The notes under the pieces are model-generated. The model worked only from the letters and a program-made list of their open reading frames with translations. It ran no database searches and was not told where the DNA came from. The translations under genes were made by a program, and so were the position numbers. Positions 16,243 to 24,987 of a stretch of DNA of 39,441 nt are shown here, piece after piece. How positions within the stretch are numbered: the stretch's first letter is position 1; each line of letters opens with the position of its first letter. This DNA is from Pseudomonas sp. (GTDB lineage: Bacteria > Pseudomonadota > Gammaproteobacteria > Pseudomonadales > Pseudomonadaceae), in assembly GCA_016763285.1 (NCBI GenBank), contig JAESUC010000122.1, positions 1 to 39,441 of the forward strand, read 5' to 3'.

Positions 16243-17169
16243 ATGGATACGCTGCTGATCACCAATATTATGGCCGCTACTGTTATCGCCGGCACACCGC
16301 TGCTGCTGGCGGCACTGGGTGAACTGGTATGTGAGCGATCCGGTGTGCTCAACCTGGGTCAGGAAGGCATGATGCTGATGGGCGCGGTTATCGGCTTCAT
16401 CGCTGCAGTGACCAGCGGCAGCCTGACGGTCGGCGTAGTTGCTGCGATCGTCGCCGGCATCCTGATGTCGATGCTCTTCGCACTGATGGCCATCACCCTC
16501 GCGGCCAATCAGTATGCGGCAGGCCTGGCCCTGACCATCTTCGGCACCGGTCTGAGCGCCTTTATCGGCAGCGGTCATGTCGGCAGGTCGATCACCGGCT
16601 TTCCGAAAATTGCCATCCCGTACCTGTCCGATATTCCCGTTATCGGCAAGGTGCTGTTCCACCAGGACCTGCTGGTTTACCTGTCGCTGTTGCTGTTCGT
16701 GCTGGTTTTCGTATTCCTGCGCTACAGCCGGGGAGGGCTGATCGTGCGCGCCATAGGCGAGTCGCCAGAGGCTGCCAACGCCAATGGGATGCGCGTGCTG
16801 ACCGTGCGCTATCTGGCGGTAGCATTTGGCGGCGCAATGGCAGGGTTGGCTGGCGCTTATCTGTCCCTGGCCTATACCCCCATGTGGACCGAAAACATGA
16901 CCTCCGGCCGTGGCTGGATTGCCCTGGCGCTGGTGGTCTTCGCCACCTGGAAGCCGGAACGGGTTCTGCTTGGCGCCTATCTGTTCGGGGCCGCGAGCAT
17001 TCTGCATCTGGTCCTCCAGGGCCTGGGCTGGCGCAGCTCAACCGAGCTGCTGGCCATGCTGCCGTACCTGGTCACCATCGTCGTGCTGGTGCTGCTGTCG
17101 TGGAACCCCGCACGCACGCAACTGAATACCCCTTTATCAATCGGCCAGCCCTATAGGCCGAGCAAGTGA
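16243..17169 (+). CDS. BMP-type ABC transporter permease 2
   Basis: The 308-residue inner membrane protein belongs to the same BPD_transp_2 family as permease 1. It begins MDTLLITNIMAATVIAGTPLLL, continues with GVLNLGQEGMMLMGAVIGF, and later has RYLAVAFGGAMAGLAGAYLSLAY and MTSGRGWIALALVVFATW. The ATG at 16243 lies one base after the permease 1 stop, consistent with translational coupling. A longer frame starting at 16174 would only extend into permease 1. Confidence 0.92.
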   Translation: MDTLLITNIMAATVIAGTPLLLAALGELVCERSGVLNLGQEGMMLMGAVIGFIAAVTSGSLTVGVVAAIVAGILMSMLFALMAITLAANQYAAGLALTIFGTGLSAFIGSGHVGRSITGFPKIAIPYLSDIPVIGKVLFHQDLLVYLSLLLFVLVFVFLRYSRGGLIVRAIGESPEAANANGMRVLTVRYLAVAFGGAMAGLAGAYLSLAYTPMWTENMTSGRGWIALALVVFATWKPERVLLGAYLFGAASILHLVLQGLGWRSSTELLAMLPYLVTIVVLVLLSWNPARTQLNTPLSIGQPYRPSK

Positions 17170-17220
17170 TTTGAACACCCATATGCCAACCAAAAGCTTA
17201 ACCACATCAAGGAAAACATC

Positions 17221-17973
17221 ATGACAACTTTGCGCAAAACTCTTATGGCAGTCTGCATCGCGGCCTCCTTCGCGCCTGCGGCTCATGCCGAAAAGTACTT
17301 CTCCGACTCAAGCATTTCGGTGCTTTACAGCGATGACTACGAAGCATTTGGTCGGCAACAGCGTACCGATACCTATTTCACCTTTGAAAATACTACCGGC
17401 CACAACTGGGGCAGTACCTTCTTCTTCTTCGATCGCAATCAGGGTCACGGCAAAAGTCGTGACTCCAATGACTTGTACGGCGAGTTCGCGCCGAACCTCA
17501 GCCTTGGCTGGTTGACCGGTAACGACCTGAGCTACGGCCTGATCAAGGACGTTACACTGTCCGGCCAGTACGAAATGGGCGGCGGCGCAGACGTCAAGAA
17601 CGTCTTGCTGGGTATGGGTCTGGATTGGAACATTCCCGGCCTGCAGTACTTCGGCACCCGGGTCTATCACGTCAACAACAGCGAAACCGACGACGACTAC
17701 CAGCTCACCGTGGTCTGGGGCGCCCCCATGGAATTCGGCGCCACACGCATTCTGTTTGACGGCTATATCGACTGGTCCTCGGCCGCCGATGACCACAAGT
17801 CCGACTTCCACTTCAACCCGCAGCTGAAGCTGGATATCGGTAACTACTTCGATAGCCCGCGCGTGCTCTATGCCGGTATCGAATATTCGTACTGGAACAA
17901 CAAATTCGGCCTGGGCGATGACGTCATGGACACCGAAAGCGCGGTCAGTGCCTTGGTCAAATTTCACTTTTGA
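17221..17973 (+). CDS. Tsx-like nucleoside-specific outer membrane channel
   Basis: The 250-residue protein has a signal peptide (LRKTLMAVCIAASFAPAAHA, cleaved before EKYF) and alternating aromatic strands of a beta-barrel, for example RTDTYFTFENTTGHNWGSTF and GTRVYHVNNS, ending in LVKFHF with the terminal phenylalanine used by the BAM machinery. Sequence and length fit the Tsx family of nucleoside channels, although similarity to E. coli Tsx itself is modest. AAGGA precedes the ATG. Lying between the inner-membrane importer genes and the regulator, it would provide the outer-membrane entry for the same nucleosides or bases. Confidence 0.8.
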   Translation: MTTLRKTLMAVCIAASFAPAAHAEKYFSDSSISVLYSDDYEAFGRQQRTDTYFTFENTTGHNWGSTFFFFDRNQGHGKSRDSNDLYGEFAPNLSLGWLTGNDLSYGLIKDVTLSGQYEMGGGADVKNVLLGMGLDWNIPGLQYFGTRVYHVNNSETDDDYQLTVVWGAPMEFGATRILFDGYIDWSSAADDHKSDFHFNPQLKLDIGNYFDSPRVLYAGIEYSYWNNKFGLGDDVMDTESAVSALVKFHF

Positions 17974-17981
17974 TCAAGTCA

Positions 17982-18007
17982 GGGAGTTCGGCTAATGTCG
18001 AACTCCC
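17982..18007 (+). other. Hairpin over the upstream start of the TetR gene
   Basis: GGGAGTTCG-GCTAATGT-CGAACTCCC is a perfect 9-bp stem with an 8-base loop. The loop contains the ATG at 17995 and the stem contains the matching ribosome site AGGGAG. There is no T tract, so it is more likely a translation-limiting or processing hairpin than a terminator. Confidence 0.6.
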
Positions 18008-18681
18008 TCCTGCGTAGAAGTGATGAGACCGGCATGACCACCAAGACCCGATCAAAGACCTACCGACCCGGACGTATTCGTGAACGCAATCGCGAAATCA
18101 TTCTAGCTGCGGCCGAGCAGGAATTTGCCCAGCACGGTTTTCGCGGCACCACCATCCAGAATATCGCCGAACGAGCCGAGTTGCCGAAATCCAATGTGCT
18201 GTACTACTTCAGCAACAAGAAGGAAATCTACGGCGCCATGTTCGACGACATCCTGTCACGCTGGAACGCGGTGTTCACCTCGGTGTCACCTGAAGATGAT
18301 CCAGCCTCGGCACTGACCGCATTCATTCGTACCAAGGTCGACCTATCCCGTACCCATCCACTGGCCTCGCGCCTGTTCGCGATGGAGATCATTCAGGGCG
18401 CGCCCTTTCTGATGAACCATCTGCGCGGCACCATGCGCGACTGGGTAAGAGGGCGCGCCGCGGTCATCCAGCAATGGATCGACGAGGGCCGCATGGCTCC
18501 GGTCGACCCGGTACAGCTGATCTTTCTGATCTGGTCATCCACCCAGCATTATGCCGACTTCGAGGTGCAGATTCTGATGGTGGAAAACAAGGCAGAGTAT
18601 GAGAAACAGGACTTCGATCACGCGGCCGATTTTCTGACCAGCGTGATTCTACGCGGTTGCGGCCTGGAAGTGCCCAGATGA
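17995..18681 (+). CDS. RutR-like TetR family transcriptional regulator
   Basis: The 228-residue protein has an N-terminal TetR helix-turn-helix (ILAAAEQEFAQHGFRGTTIQNIAERA followed by SNVLYYFSNKKEIY, about residues 39-80) and a C-terminal ligand domain. SRLFAMEIIQGAPFL and LIFLIWSSTQHYADFEVQ closely resemble E. coli RutR, which binds uracil or thymine and controls pyrimidine and purine genes. I infer a nucleobase-type ligand and binding to the CTGAyyA-nn-TGGTCAG sites listed here. Two starts are possible: ATG 17995 with AGGGAG, buried in a hairpin, or ATG 18034 with a weak site (215 residues). The stop overlaps the puuE start as ATGA. Being inside an operon that carries such a site, it is probably autoregulated. 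Confidence 0.88.
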   Translation: MSNSLLRRSDETGMTTKTRSKTYRPGRIRERNREIILAAAEQEFAQHGFRGTTIQNIAERAELPKSNVLYYFSNKKEIYGAMFDDILSRWNAVFTSVSPEDDPASALTAFIRTKVDLSRTHPLASRLFAMEIIQGAPFLMNHLRGTMRDWVRGRAAVIQQWIDEGRMAPVDPVQLIFLIWSSTQHYADFEVQILMVENKAEYEKQDFDHAADFLTSVILRGCGLEVPR

Positions 18682-19619
18682 ACGACAGCTTTTACCCGCG
18701 CGACCTGCGTGGCTACGGTCAGTACCCGCCCCAGGCCAACTGGCCGGGCGGAGCGCGGATCGCCGTACAATTTGTGCTGAATTACGAAGAGGGCGGTGAA
18801 AGTTGCGTGCTGCATGGCGACTCGCATTCGGAAATCTTCCTCTCCGATATCATCGGTGCCCAGCCCTTCGAAGCGCGCCATTTGAGTATGGAGTCGCTAT
18901 ATGAATACGGCTCGCGCGCTGGCGTCTGGCGTCTATTGCGCGAATTTCGCCTGCGTCAGTTACCGCTCACCGTCTTTGGTGTCGGCATGGCACTGGAGCG
19001 ACACCCCGAGATAGTGCAGGCCTTCATCGAAGACGAACACGAAATCGCCTGCCACGGCCTGCGCTGGATTCACTACCAGGACATGGACGTCAGCGAAGAG
19101 CGCGATCATATGCAGCAGGCCATTGCCCTGCACACTCGTCTGACTGGTGAACCGCCGCTGGGCTGGTACACCGGACGCGACAGCCCCAACACCCGACAAC
19201 TGGTTGCCGAAGCTGGCGGCTTTGAATACGACAGTGACTACTACGGTGATGACCTGCCGTTCTGGACCACGGTGAATACGTCCGATGGTCAGTCCAAGCC
19301 ACATCTGATCGTGCCCTATGCCCTGGATACCAACGATATGCGCTTCGCGATTGCCGGCGGCTTCAATGCCGGCGAACAGTTCTATCAGTATCTGAAGGAC
19401 GCGTTCGACGTGCTCTATGCCGAGGGCGGCGACACCCCGAAAATGCTCTCCATCGGCCTGCACTGCCGACTGGCTGGGCGCCCCGGGCGTTTCCGTGCAT
19501 TGCAGCGCTTTCTCGACCATATCCAGAGCCATGAGCGCGTCTGGGTAGCCCGCAGGATCGATATCGCCCGGCACTGGAAACAGACTCACCCATACACCCG
19601 CCAGGACAACGCAGAATGA
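18678..19619 (+). CDS. puuE: Allantoinase PuuE (polysaccharide deacetylase fold)
   Basis: PuuE hydrolyses allantoin to allantoate using a NodB-like fold rather than the classical amidohydrolase. The 313-residue protein has YPRDLRGYGQYPPQANWPGGARIAVQFVLNYEEGGE near the N terminus, FGVGMALERHPE, EIACHGLRWIHYQ (about residues 117-129) and GWYTGRDSPNTR, all characteristic. The ATG at 18678 overlaps the TetR stop by ATGA. It is followed by alc and allA, giving the ureide steps in pathway order. No zinc-type allantoinase was seen in the window. Confidence 0.95.
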   Translation: MNDSFYPRDLRGYGQYPPQANWPGGARIAVQFVLNYEEGGESCVLHGDSHSEIFLSDIIGAQPFEARHLSMESLYEYGSRAGVWRLLREFRLRQLPLTVFGVGMALERHPEIVQAFIEDEHEIACHGLRWIHYQDMDVSEERDHMQQAIALHTRLTGEPPLGWYTGRDSPNTRQLVAEAGGFEYDSDYYGDDLPFWTTVNTSDGQSKPHLIVPYALDTNDMRFAIAGGFNAGEQFYQYLKDAFDVLYAEGGDTPKMLSIGLHCRLAGRPGRFRALQRFLDHIQSHERVWVARRIDIARHWKQTHPYTRQDNAE

Positions 19620-20632
19620 GCAATGCCATCGTATCACCCGCCATTGAGGGCCCGGATTTTACCCGTACCGGCCTGAACCTCGCTGACGGCAGCCTGGGCG
19701 CCGAGTTTCTAAGCGCTACCGATGCTTTCTTCGCCCCCGGTGAGCGCATGCTCGACCCAGGTCCGGCAACCTTCTACCCCGATCGCTATGACGATAACGG
19801 CAAGTGGATGGATGGCTGGGAAACCCGCCGTCGCCGCACTACCGGCCATGATTCAAGCATCATCCGCCTGGCCATGCCTGGCGTGCTGCTTGGGGTCGAC
19901 ATCGACACCAGCTTCTTCACCGGTAACTTCGCCCCCGCCGTTTCCATCGATGCCTGCTACAGCCCGGAGGCTGTACCGGATCAAGACAGCCTCTGGCAAC
20001 CGCTGCTCGCAGCCACCGAACTCAAGGGCAACGCACACCATTTCCGTGCGCTGAACTCCAACGCGGTCTGGACCCACTTGCGCCTGAATCTGTTCCCCGA
20101 TGGCGGCGTAGCCCGACTGCGGGTCTATGGCATACCCCATCGCGACTGGTCAGACCTGGACCCGAGCCAGAGTATCGACCTGATCGCCGTGGAAAATGGC
20201 GGCGGACAGATCGCCTGGAGTGACGCGCATTACGGCGAGCCGCGCAAGATGCTGCGGCCCGGCCGGGGTATCAATATGGGCGATGGCTGGGAAACTCGCC
20301 GCCGTCGCGAACCGGGCAATGACTGGTGCATCCTGAGCCTCGGCCACCAGGGCATTGCCGAGCGGGTCGAGGTGGACACCGCGCACTTCAAGGGTAACTT
20401 CCCGGCCCGCTGCTCGATTCAGGCTGCCTGCATGCAGGACAGCACCACCCAGTCGCTGATCACCCAGAGCATGTTCTGGCACACTCTGATGGACGAACAG
20501 CCCCTGACAGCCGACAGCATCCACAGCTTCTCCGAGCTGAAAGACCTGGGCCCGATCACGCATATCCGCTTCAACATCATCCCCGACGGTGGCGTCAGTC
20601 GCGTCCGCCTTTTTGGCAAACCTGTAGCATGA
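19616..20632 (+). CDS. alc: Allantoicase
   Basis: Allantoicase splits allantoate into ureidoglycolate and urea. The 338-residue protein consists of the two tandem allantoicase repeats, each containing the motif DGWETRRRR (about residues 65-74 and 221-230) followed by a jelly-roll segment ending in the matching phrases LRLNLFPDGGVARLRVYG and IRFNIIPDGGVSRVRLFG. It overlaps puuE and allA by ATGA junctions. It uses the urea-releasing branch of the pathway rather than the ammonia-releasing one, in agreement with a urease cluster at the left edge of the window. Confidence 0.97.
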   Translation: MSNAIVSPAIEGPDFTRTGLNLADGSLGAEFLSATDAFFAPGERMLDPGPATFYPDRYDDNGKWMDGWETRRRRTTGHDSSIIRLAMPGVLLGVDIDTSFFTGNFAPAVSIDACYSPEAVPDQDSLWQPLLAATELKGNAHHFRALNSNAVWTHLRLNLFPDGGVARLRVYGIPHRDWSDLDPSQSIDLIAVENGGGQIAWSDAHYGEPRKMLRPGRGINMGDGWETRRRREPGNDWCILSLGHQGIAERVEVDTAHFKGNFPARCSIQAACMQDSTTQSLITQSMFWHTLMDEQPLTADSIHSFSELKDLGPITHIRFNIIPDGGVSRVRLFGKPVA

Positions 20633-21132
20633 GACAACCGCGCTCGCTCGTCGTCGAACCCCTGACTCGCGAGGCATTCGCACCTTTCGGTGACGTCATC
20701 GCCTGCGACGGAGCCGATTCCTTCCCGATCAATCAGGGACGTACCCAGCGTTTTCATTCGTTAGCCAGCGTCGACCTGCTGGGCGAGGGCGCCAAGGCAA
20801 TACTATCCATCTTTCGCGGCCAACCGCTGGAACCTCTGGTGATCGAGCTGATGGAGCGTCATCCACTCGGTAGTCAGGCATTTGTACCACTCAACAACAA
20901 GGCCTTCTACGCGGTGGTTGCAGCGCCCGGCGATTTCGACGAAACCGCTGTACGTGCATTTCTGGTTACCGGCACCCAGGGTATCAATCTGCGCGCCGGC
21001 GCCTGGCATGCACCTTTGCTGCCCCTTGAGGCCGATTCCGACTATCTGGTGGTGGACCGCCTCGGGCCTGGCGGCAACTGTGATGAGGTGCTGTTGAAAC
21101 ACCCCATCGTGTTACAACCAGATAGCCATTGA
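20629..21132 (+). CDS. allA: Ureidoglycolate lyase
   Basis: AllA cleaves ureidoglycolate to glyoxylate and urea. The 167-residue cupin-like protein has the family motifs LTREAFAPFGDVI, NQGRTQRFHSLA, FVPLNNKAFYAVVA and GINLRAGAWHAPLLPL. Length is normal. The start overlaps alc by ATGA. It completes the conversion of xanthine to glyoxylate plus two urea molecules by genes within this window. Confidence 0.96.
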   Translation: MRQPRSLVVEPLTREAFAPFGDVIACDGADSFPINQGRTQRFHSLASVDLLGEGAKAILSIFRGQPLEPLVIELMERHPLGSQAFVPLNNKAFYAVVAAPGDFDETAVRAFLVTGTQGINLRAGAWHAPLLPLEADSDYLVVDRLGPGGNCDEVLLKHPIVLQPDSH

Positions 21133-21165
21133 GCCCACCCATGGCCATTTCCGGAGATCGTTTCC

Positions 21166-22512
21166 TTGAACCGCTTCGCCATACGTAATGCTGCTCTGTT
21201 TACCGTGGACTCGCACAACCGCGTGATCCCCGAGGGTACCCTGATTGTCGAAGATGGGAACATCATTGCCCTGGGCGCGGCAGGTGAAATGAGCATACCG
21301 GACGGTTACCCGATTATTGAGGCCGCGGGGCACGCGTTGCTGCCCGGCCTGATTGACTGCCACTCGCATTCCAGCCTGATGCGTGGAGTCACCGAAAACA
21401 TGCAACTGATGGACTGGCTGCCGTACTACCAGCTTGAGCACCGCGCGCTCACCGAGGAATACGCCTACCACTCCGCCAGGCTGTGCTATCTGGAAGCCCT
21501 GAAAAGTGGCACCACCTGCGTCATGGACATGTATCGCTTCATGCATCGCTGTGCCGATGCCGCCGGCGAGATTGGCCTGCGGGTGAATCTCGCACCCTAT
21601 GTGGCCGATGCTCCAGGCAAGGATTTCTTCGCCACGCGCGCCGAGAATCGCGCTCTGATCCACACCCATCATGGCAGCCAGAACGGTCGCATTCAGGTCT
21701 GGATGGGCCTGGAGCACCTGTTCTACTGCACCGCTGATGCCTATGCCGAAGCCTTGCAGTGCCAGCGTGATTACGGCGTCGGCATCCACACCCATGCCTG
21801 CGAGCAACGCGAGGAAGACCAGGCAGTCGAGCAACATTTTGGCCGCCGCTCGATCGCCCAACTGGACCACTACGGGATTCTGGGCGAGCGCACTTTGCTG
21901 GCCCATTGCGTCTGGTTGAATGACGAGGAGATCAAACGTCTGGCCGACACCGGCACTGCCATCGCCCACTGCCCGATCAGCAATGCCAAGCTGGCCAGCG
22001 GCGTGGCTCGGGTCCCGGAGATGCTCGCGGCGGGCTTGACTGTCGGGCTGGGAACCGACGGTCCGGTGTGTAACAACAGCCTGAGCCTGTTCGAGGAGAT
22101 GAAGTTCTCGTCCCTGATTCAGAAGGCCACCCGCCTGGATGCCACCGTGCTGCCCGCCGAACAGATGTTGCGCATGGCAACCATCAACGGCGCCCGTGCG
22201 CTGGGCCTGGATCGCGAGATCGGCTCGCTGGAAGTGGGCAAGCGCGCCGACCTGCTGTTACTCGATTTGAAGTTGCCGAACATGACCCCGGCCGAGATCG
22301 ATACCCGTGGCGGCAACGTGCTGTGGAATCTGGTATTCGCTGCCAGCAGCCAGAACGTTGCCAGTGTCTGGGTGGACGGACAGCAACTGATTGCCGATGG
22401 CCTCGCCACTCAGGTCAGTGAAGCCCAGGTGCTGGCCCAGGCTCAATCGCAGGGTCTGCAGCTGTTCCAGCAATGCCGAGATATTGCCCACCTCCGTACC
22501 CGCATGCTCTAG
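21166..22512 (+). CDS. TrzA/SAH-deaminase-like amidohydrolase (paralogue 2)
   Basis: The 448-residue amidohydrolase has the HxH motif in LIDCHSHSSLMRG (about residue 65), a third histidine in GIHTHACEQREED, a fourth region LLAHCVWLNDEE, the ISNAKLASGVA segment and the catalytic aspartate in LGTDGPVCNNSLSL. This pattern fits the SAH/MTA deaminase and triazine/aminopurine hydrolase group. It is not a close copy of either 8-oxoguanine-deaminase-like paralogue in the window, so a different aminated ring is likely. The start appears to be TTG with GGAG 10 bases upstream; no in-frame ATG lies nearby. It stands between allA and a dioxygenase gene in the same operon. Confidence 0.85.
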   Translation: MNRFAIRNAALFTVDSHNRVIPEGTLIVEDGNIIALGAAGEMSIPDGYPIIEAAGHALLPGLIDCHSHSSLMRGVTENMQLMDWLPYYQLEHRALTEEYAYHSARLCYLEALKSGTTCVMDMYRFMHRCADAAGEIGLRVNLAPYVADAPGKDFFATRAENRALIHTHHGSQNGRIQVWMGLEHLFYCTADAYAEALQCQRDYGVGIHTHACEQREEDQAVEQHFGRRSIAQLDHYGILGERTLLAHCVWLNDEEIKRLADTGTAIAHCPISNAKLASGVARVPEMLAAGLTVGLGTDGPVCNNSLSLFEEMKFSSLIQKATRLDATVLPAEQMLRMATINGARALGLDREIGSLEVGKRADLLLLDLKLPNMTPAEIDTRGGNVLWNLVFAASSQNVASVWVDGQQLIADGLATQVSEAQVLAQAQSQGLQLFQQCRDIAHLRTRML

Positions 22513-22527
22513 GCAGAGGAGTTCAAC

Positions 22528-23478
22528 ATGAAGACCCTACCCATCATTTCCGTCGCCGGCCTGCGCAGTCGGGATCCTGCGGAGCGCGCGCAGGTGGCTC
22601 GCCAGTTGGGCATCGCTTGCCGGGAAGTCGGTTTTTTCTACGTGATCGATCACGGCATTGATGCCGAGCTGATCAGACACACCTTCGACAATGCCAAATG
22701 CTTTTTTGCGCTGCCGTTGGCCGACAAGCAACGCCTGTCGATCAAGTTGTCACCGCATAACCGCGGCTACGTAGCCATGGCTGATGAGAAACTCAACCCT
22801 GTCTCCGGCGCCGATATGAAGGAAGCCTTCAATATCGGTACCGACTTTGCGGCCAATCATCCGGACGTGCTCGCCGGCAAGCCGTTCCGCGGCGTGAACT
22901 TCTGGCCCGAGGTACCCGGCTGGCGGGAGGAGATGCTGGCTTATTTCGACGCCTGCCTGGATCTGGGCCGGCTGATTCATCGCGGCTTCAGTATTGATCT
23001 GGGGCTGGCCGAAGATTATTTCGATGCGCACCTGAGCATGCCCATCGCTACCCTGCGCATGTTGCGTTACCCGGCCAGTGCCGGACATTCTCAGCGCGAA
23101 GACGGCGGTGCCGGCGCGCACACCGACTACGGCAATGTCACCCTGCTGGCGACCGATCAGGTCGCCGGACTGCAGGTTGCCAATCGGCAGGGGCAATGGA
23201 TTGAGGCGCCACACGTGCCGGATGCCTTCGTCTGCAATATCGGCGATTGCCTGATGCGCTGGAGCAACGATACCTACGTCTCGACGCCCCACCGGGTCAG
23301 GCCGCCGGAACAGGAGCGTTTCTCCATCGCGTTCTTTCTAGAGGTGAATCCAGAATCGATTGTCGACCCGCGCGATATTCTGCCGGACCAGCAGCCCAGA
23401 TATGAGCCGATCAGTTGTTCCGACTACCTGGCTTATCGCCTCAATGCGACCTATGAACACCGCACCCGCGAGCAATAG
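22528..23478 (+). CDS. 2-oxoglutarate/Fe(II) dioxygenase, isopenicillin N synthase type (paralogue 2)
   Basis: The 316-residue protein shows the DIOX_N segment (LPIISVAGL, GFFYVIDHGI) and the iron triad H198-x-D200 (GAHTDYGNVTLL) and H255 (STPHRV), with R264/S266 in RFSIAFF for 2-oxoglutarate. NRGYVAMADEKLNP and GADMKEAFNIG (about residues 78-104) form a substrate-side region shared with paralogues 3 and 4 but not with paralogue 1. AGAGGAG precedes the ATG by 8 bases. It is the last gene of the long operon, 15 bases behind the amidohydrolase gene, so the two are expressed as a pair. Confidence 0.88.
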   Translation: MKTLPIISVAGLRSRDPAERAQVARQLGIACREVGFFYVIDHGIDAELIRHTFDNAKCFFALPLADKQRLSIKLSPHNRGYVAMADEKLNPVSGADMKEAFNIGTDFAANHPDVLAGKPFRGVNFWPEVPGWREEMLAYFDACLDLGRLIHRGFSIDLGLAEDYFDAHLSMPIATLRMLRYPASAGHSQREDGGAGAHTDYGNVTLLATDQVAGLQVANRQGQWIEAPHVPDAFVCNIGDCLMRWSNDTYVSTPHRVRPPEQERFSIAFFLEVNPESIVDPRDILPDQQPRYEPISCSDYLAYRLNATYEHRTREQ

Positions 23479-23482
23479 ATTT

Positions 23483-23512
23483 CGGCCAGCAGCGCCGCAA
23501 GGCGCTGCCGGT
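23483..23512. terminator. GCAA-loop hairpin between convergent genes
   Basis: GGCAGCGCC-like arms CAGCGCC-GCAA-GGCGCTG form a 7-bp core stem (23490-23507) that ends just before the convergent gene terminating at 23521. It lacks a T tract, so termination strength is uncertain. Confidence 0.55.
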
Positions 23513-23520
23513 CGAACGAC

Positions 23521-24894
23521 CTAGCGTCCCTGCACCAGCTCCCTGGCCAGACGGTTATGCTCCTCGATAATCAGCGGCACTTCACGGGTCAATAGTTGCC
23601 CATCCTCGATCACCTGCCGCCCGTCGATAAAACTGTGCGCCACTCGCGGCGGCGTACAGAACACCAGCGCCGCGAGCGGATCACTCTGGGCACCGGCCAT
23701 GCTGATGTCATCGGTACGAAAAGCGATGATATCGGCGCAATAGCCCGGCGCAATGCGGCCAATCACATCATCCCGGCCGAGCACCTCGGCGCCGCCACGG
23801 GTGGCAATATACAGCGCTTCACGCGCGGTCATTGCGCCCGGGTTCTGGTCTCGCACGCGGGCCGAGAGCATCGCCAGGCGCGCTTCATCGAGCAAATGAT
23901 TGCTGTCGTTGGACGCGCTGCCGTCCACACCCAGGCCGACCTTGACCCCGGCGTCGCGCATCCTGCGAATCGGCGCTATGCCGGAGGCCAGGCGCATATT
24001 GGAACACGGGCAGTGGGCCACCCCGGTACCCGTCCGCGCAAACAAGGCAATGCCTGGCTCATCCAGATGCACACAGTGGGCGTGCCACACATCCGGGCCA
24101 ACCCAACCGACCGATTCGGTGTACTCGGTCGGCGTCATGCCGTATCGCTCCTTGCTGAACGCCAGATCCTTGCTGTTCTCGGCGGTGTGCGTATGCAGGC
24201 CCACCCCATAGGCGCGTGCCAGGCTGGCAGCTTCGCGCATCAGGTCGGTGGTCACGGTAAAGGGTGAGCAGGGTGCCAGCGCCACACGAATCATCGCATC
24301 CGGGCGGGCGTCATGCAGTTCTTCGATCACCCGCTGCATCTCGCGCAGAATCGCCTGCTCGTCCTGCTCGACCAGCGCATCCGGCGGCAGCCCGCCCTGG
24401 CTCTGGCCCAGGCTCATCGCACCGCGGGCTGCATGAAAGCGCATGCCCATTTCCTGCGCTGCCTGCACGCTGTCATCCAGGCGCGTGCCGTTGACGTACA
24501 GGTAGGCATGGTCGGCTGCCGTAGTGCAGCCGGAGAGCATCAGCTCGGCCATGGCCGTGCGGGTTGCGGCGCGTTGCATCGCCGGCGTGATGTTCTGCCA
24601 GACCGGGAACAGCGCGGTCAGCCAGTCAAACAGCTCGGCATCCTGGGCGGCCGGCAGCGCACGGGTCAGTGACTGGAACATGTGGTGATGGGTGTTGATC
24701 AGGCCGGGCAGCAGGATGTGCCCAGCCATATCGATCACCTGATCAGCCGTGTCTGGCACTTCAGCGGCCGGGCCCACCGCTTCGATGCGGTTGCCGCGGA
24801 TCAGTATCGAGCCTTCGGCAATCTCGCGCTGCTGATCATCCATGGTCGCGATCAGGCGGGCATTCTTGAGTAACAGTGTCTTGCTCACATTCAT
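23521..24894 (-). CDS. 8-oxoguanine deaminase (amidohydrolase paralogue 3)
   Basis: The 457-residue protein has INTHHHMFQSLTRALPAAQDAELFDWL (HxH near residue 66), CTTAADHAYLY, HTHTAENSKDL, HCVHLDEPG, CPCSNMRLASG and VGLGVDGSASNDSN. This agrees best with characterised Pseudomonas 8-oxoguanine deaminases, which convert 8-oxoguanine to urate. The product would enter the pathway at PuuD. Two starts are close: ATG 24894 with AAGGAA touching it, and GTG 24888 with better spacing. It is divergent from a dioxygenase gene, with a regulatory region of 377 bases between them. Confidence 0.87.
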   Translation of the reverse strand: MNVSKTLLLKNARLIATMDDQQREIAEGSILIRGNRIEAVGPAAEVPDTADQVIDMAGHILLPGLINTHHHMFQSLTRALPAAQDAELFDWLTALFPVWQNITPAMQRAATRTAMAELMLSGCTTAADHAYLYVNGTRLDDSVQAAQEMGMRFHAARGAMSLGQSQGGLPPDALVEQDEQAILREMQRVIEELHDARPDAMIRVALAPCSPFTVTTDLMREAASLARAYGVGLHTHTAENSKDLAFSKERYGMTPTEYTESVGWVGPDVWHAHCVHLDEPGIALFARTGTGVAHCPCSNMRLASGIAPIRRMRDAGVKVGLGVDGSASNDSNHLLDEARLAMLSARVRDQNPGAMTAREALYIATRGGAEVLGRDDVIGRIAPGYCADIIAFRTDDISMAGAQSDPLAALVFCTPPRVAHSFIDGRQVIEDGQLLTREVPLIIEEHNRLARELVQGR

Positions 24895-24987
24895 TTCCTT
24901 GGCCAGTTCAACGTGTTCAATAACGAAGTGTTCGGCAGCGGAGGCTTCAGTATCTCCCTGCGGGAGTCGGCTCTACGCAAGTCCGAA

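Noticed and set aside
17121-17220. Separate promoter for the Tsx-like gene
   Set aside because: The 51-base gap has no sigma-54 element or operator; the gene is most simply transcribed from the upstream operon promoter.
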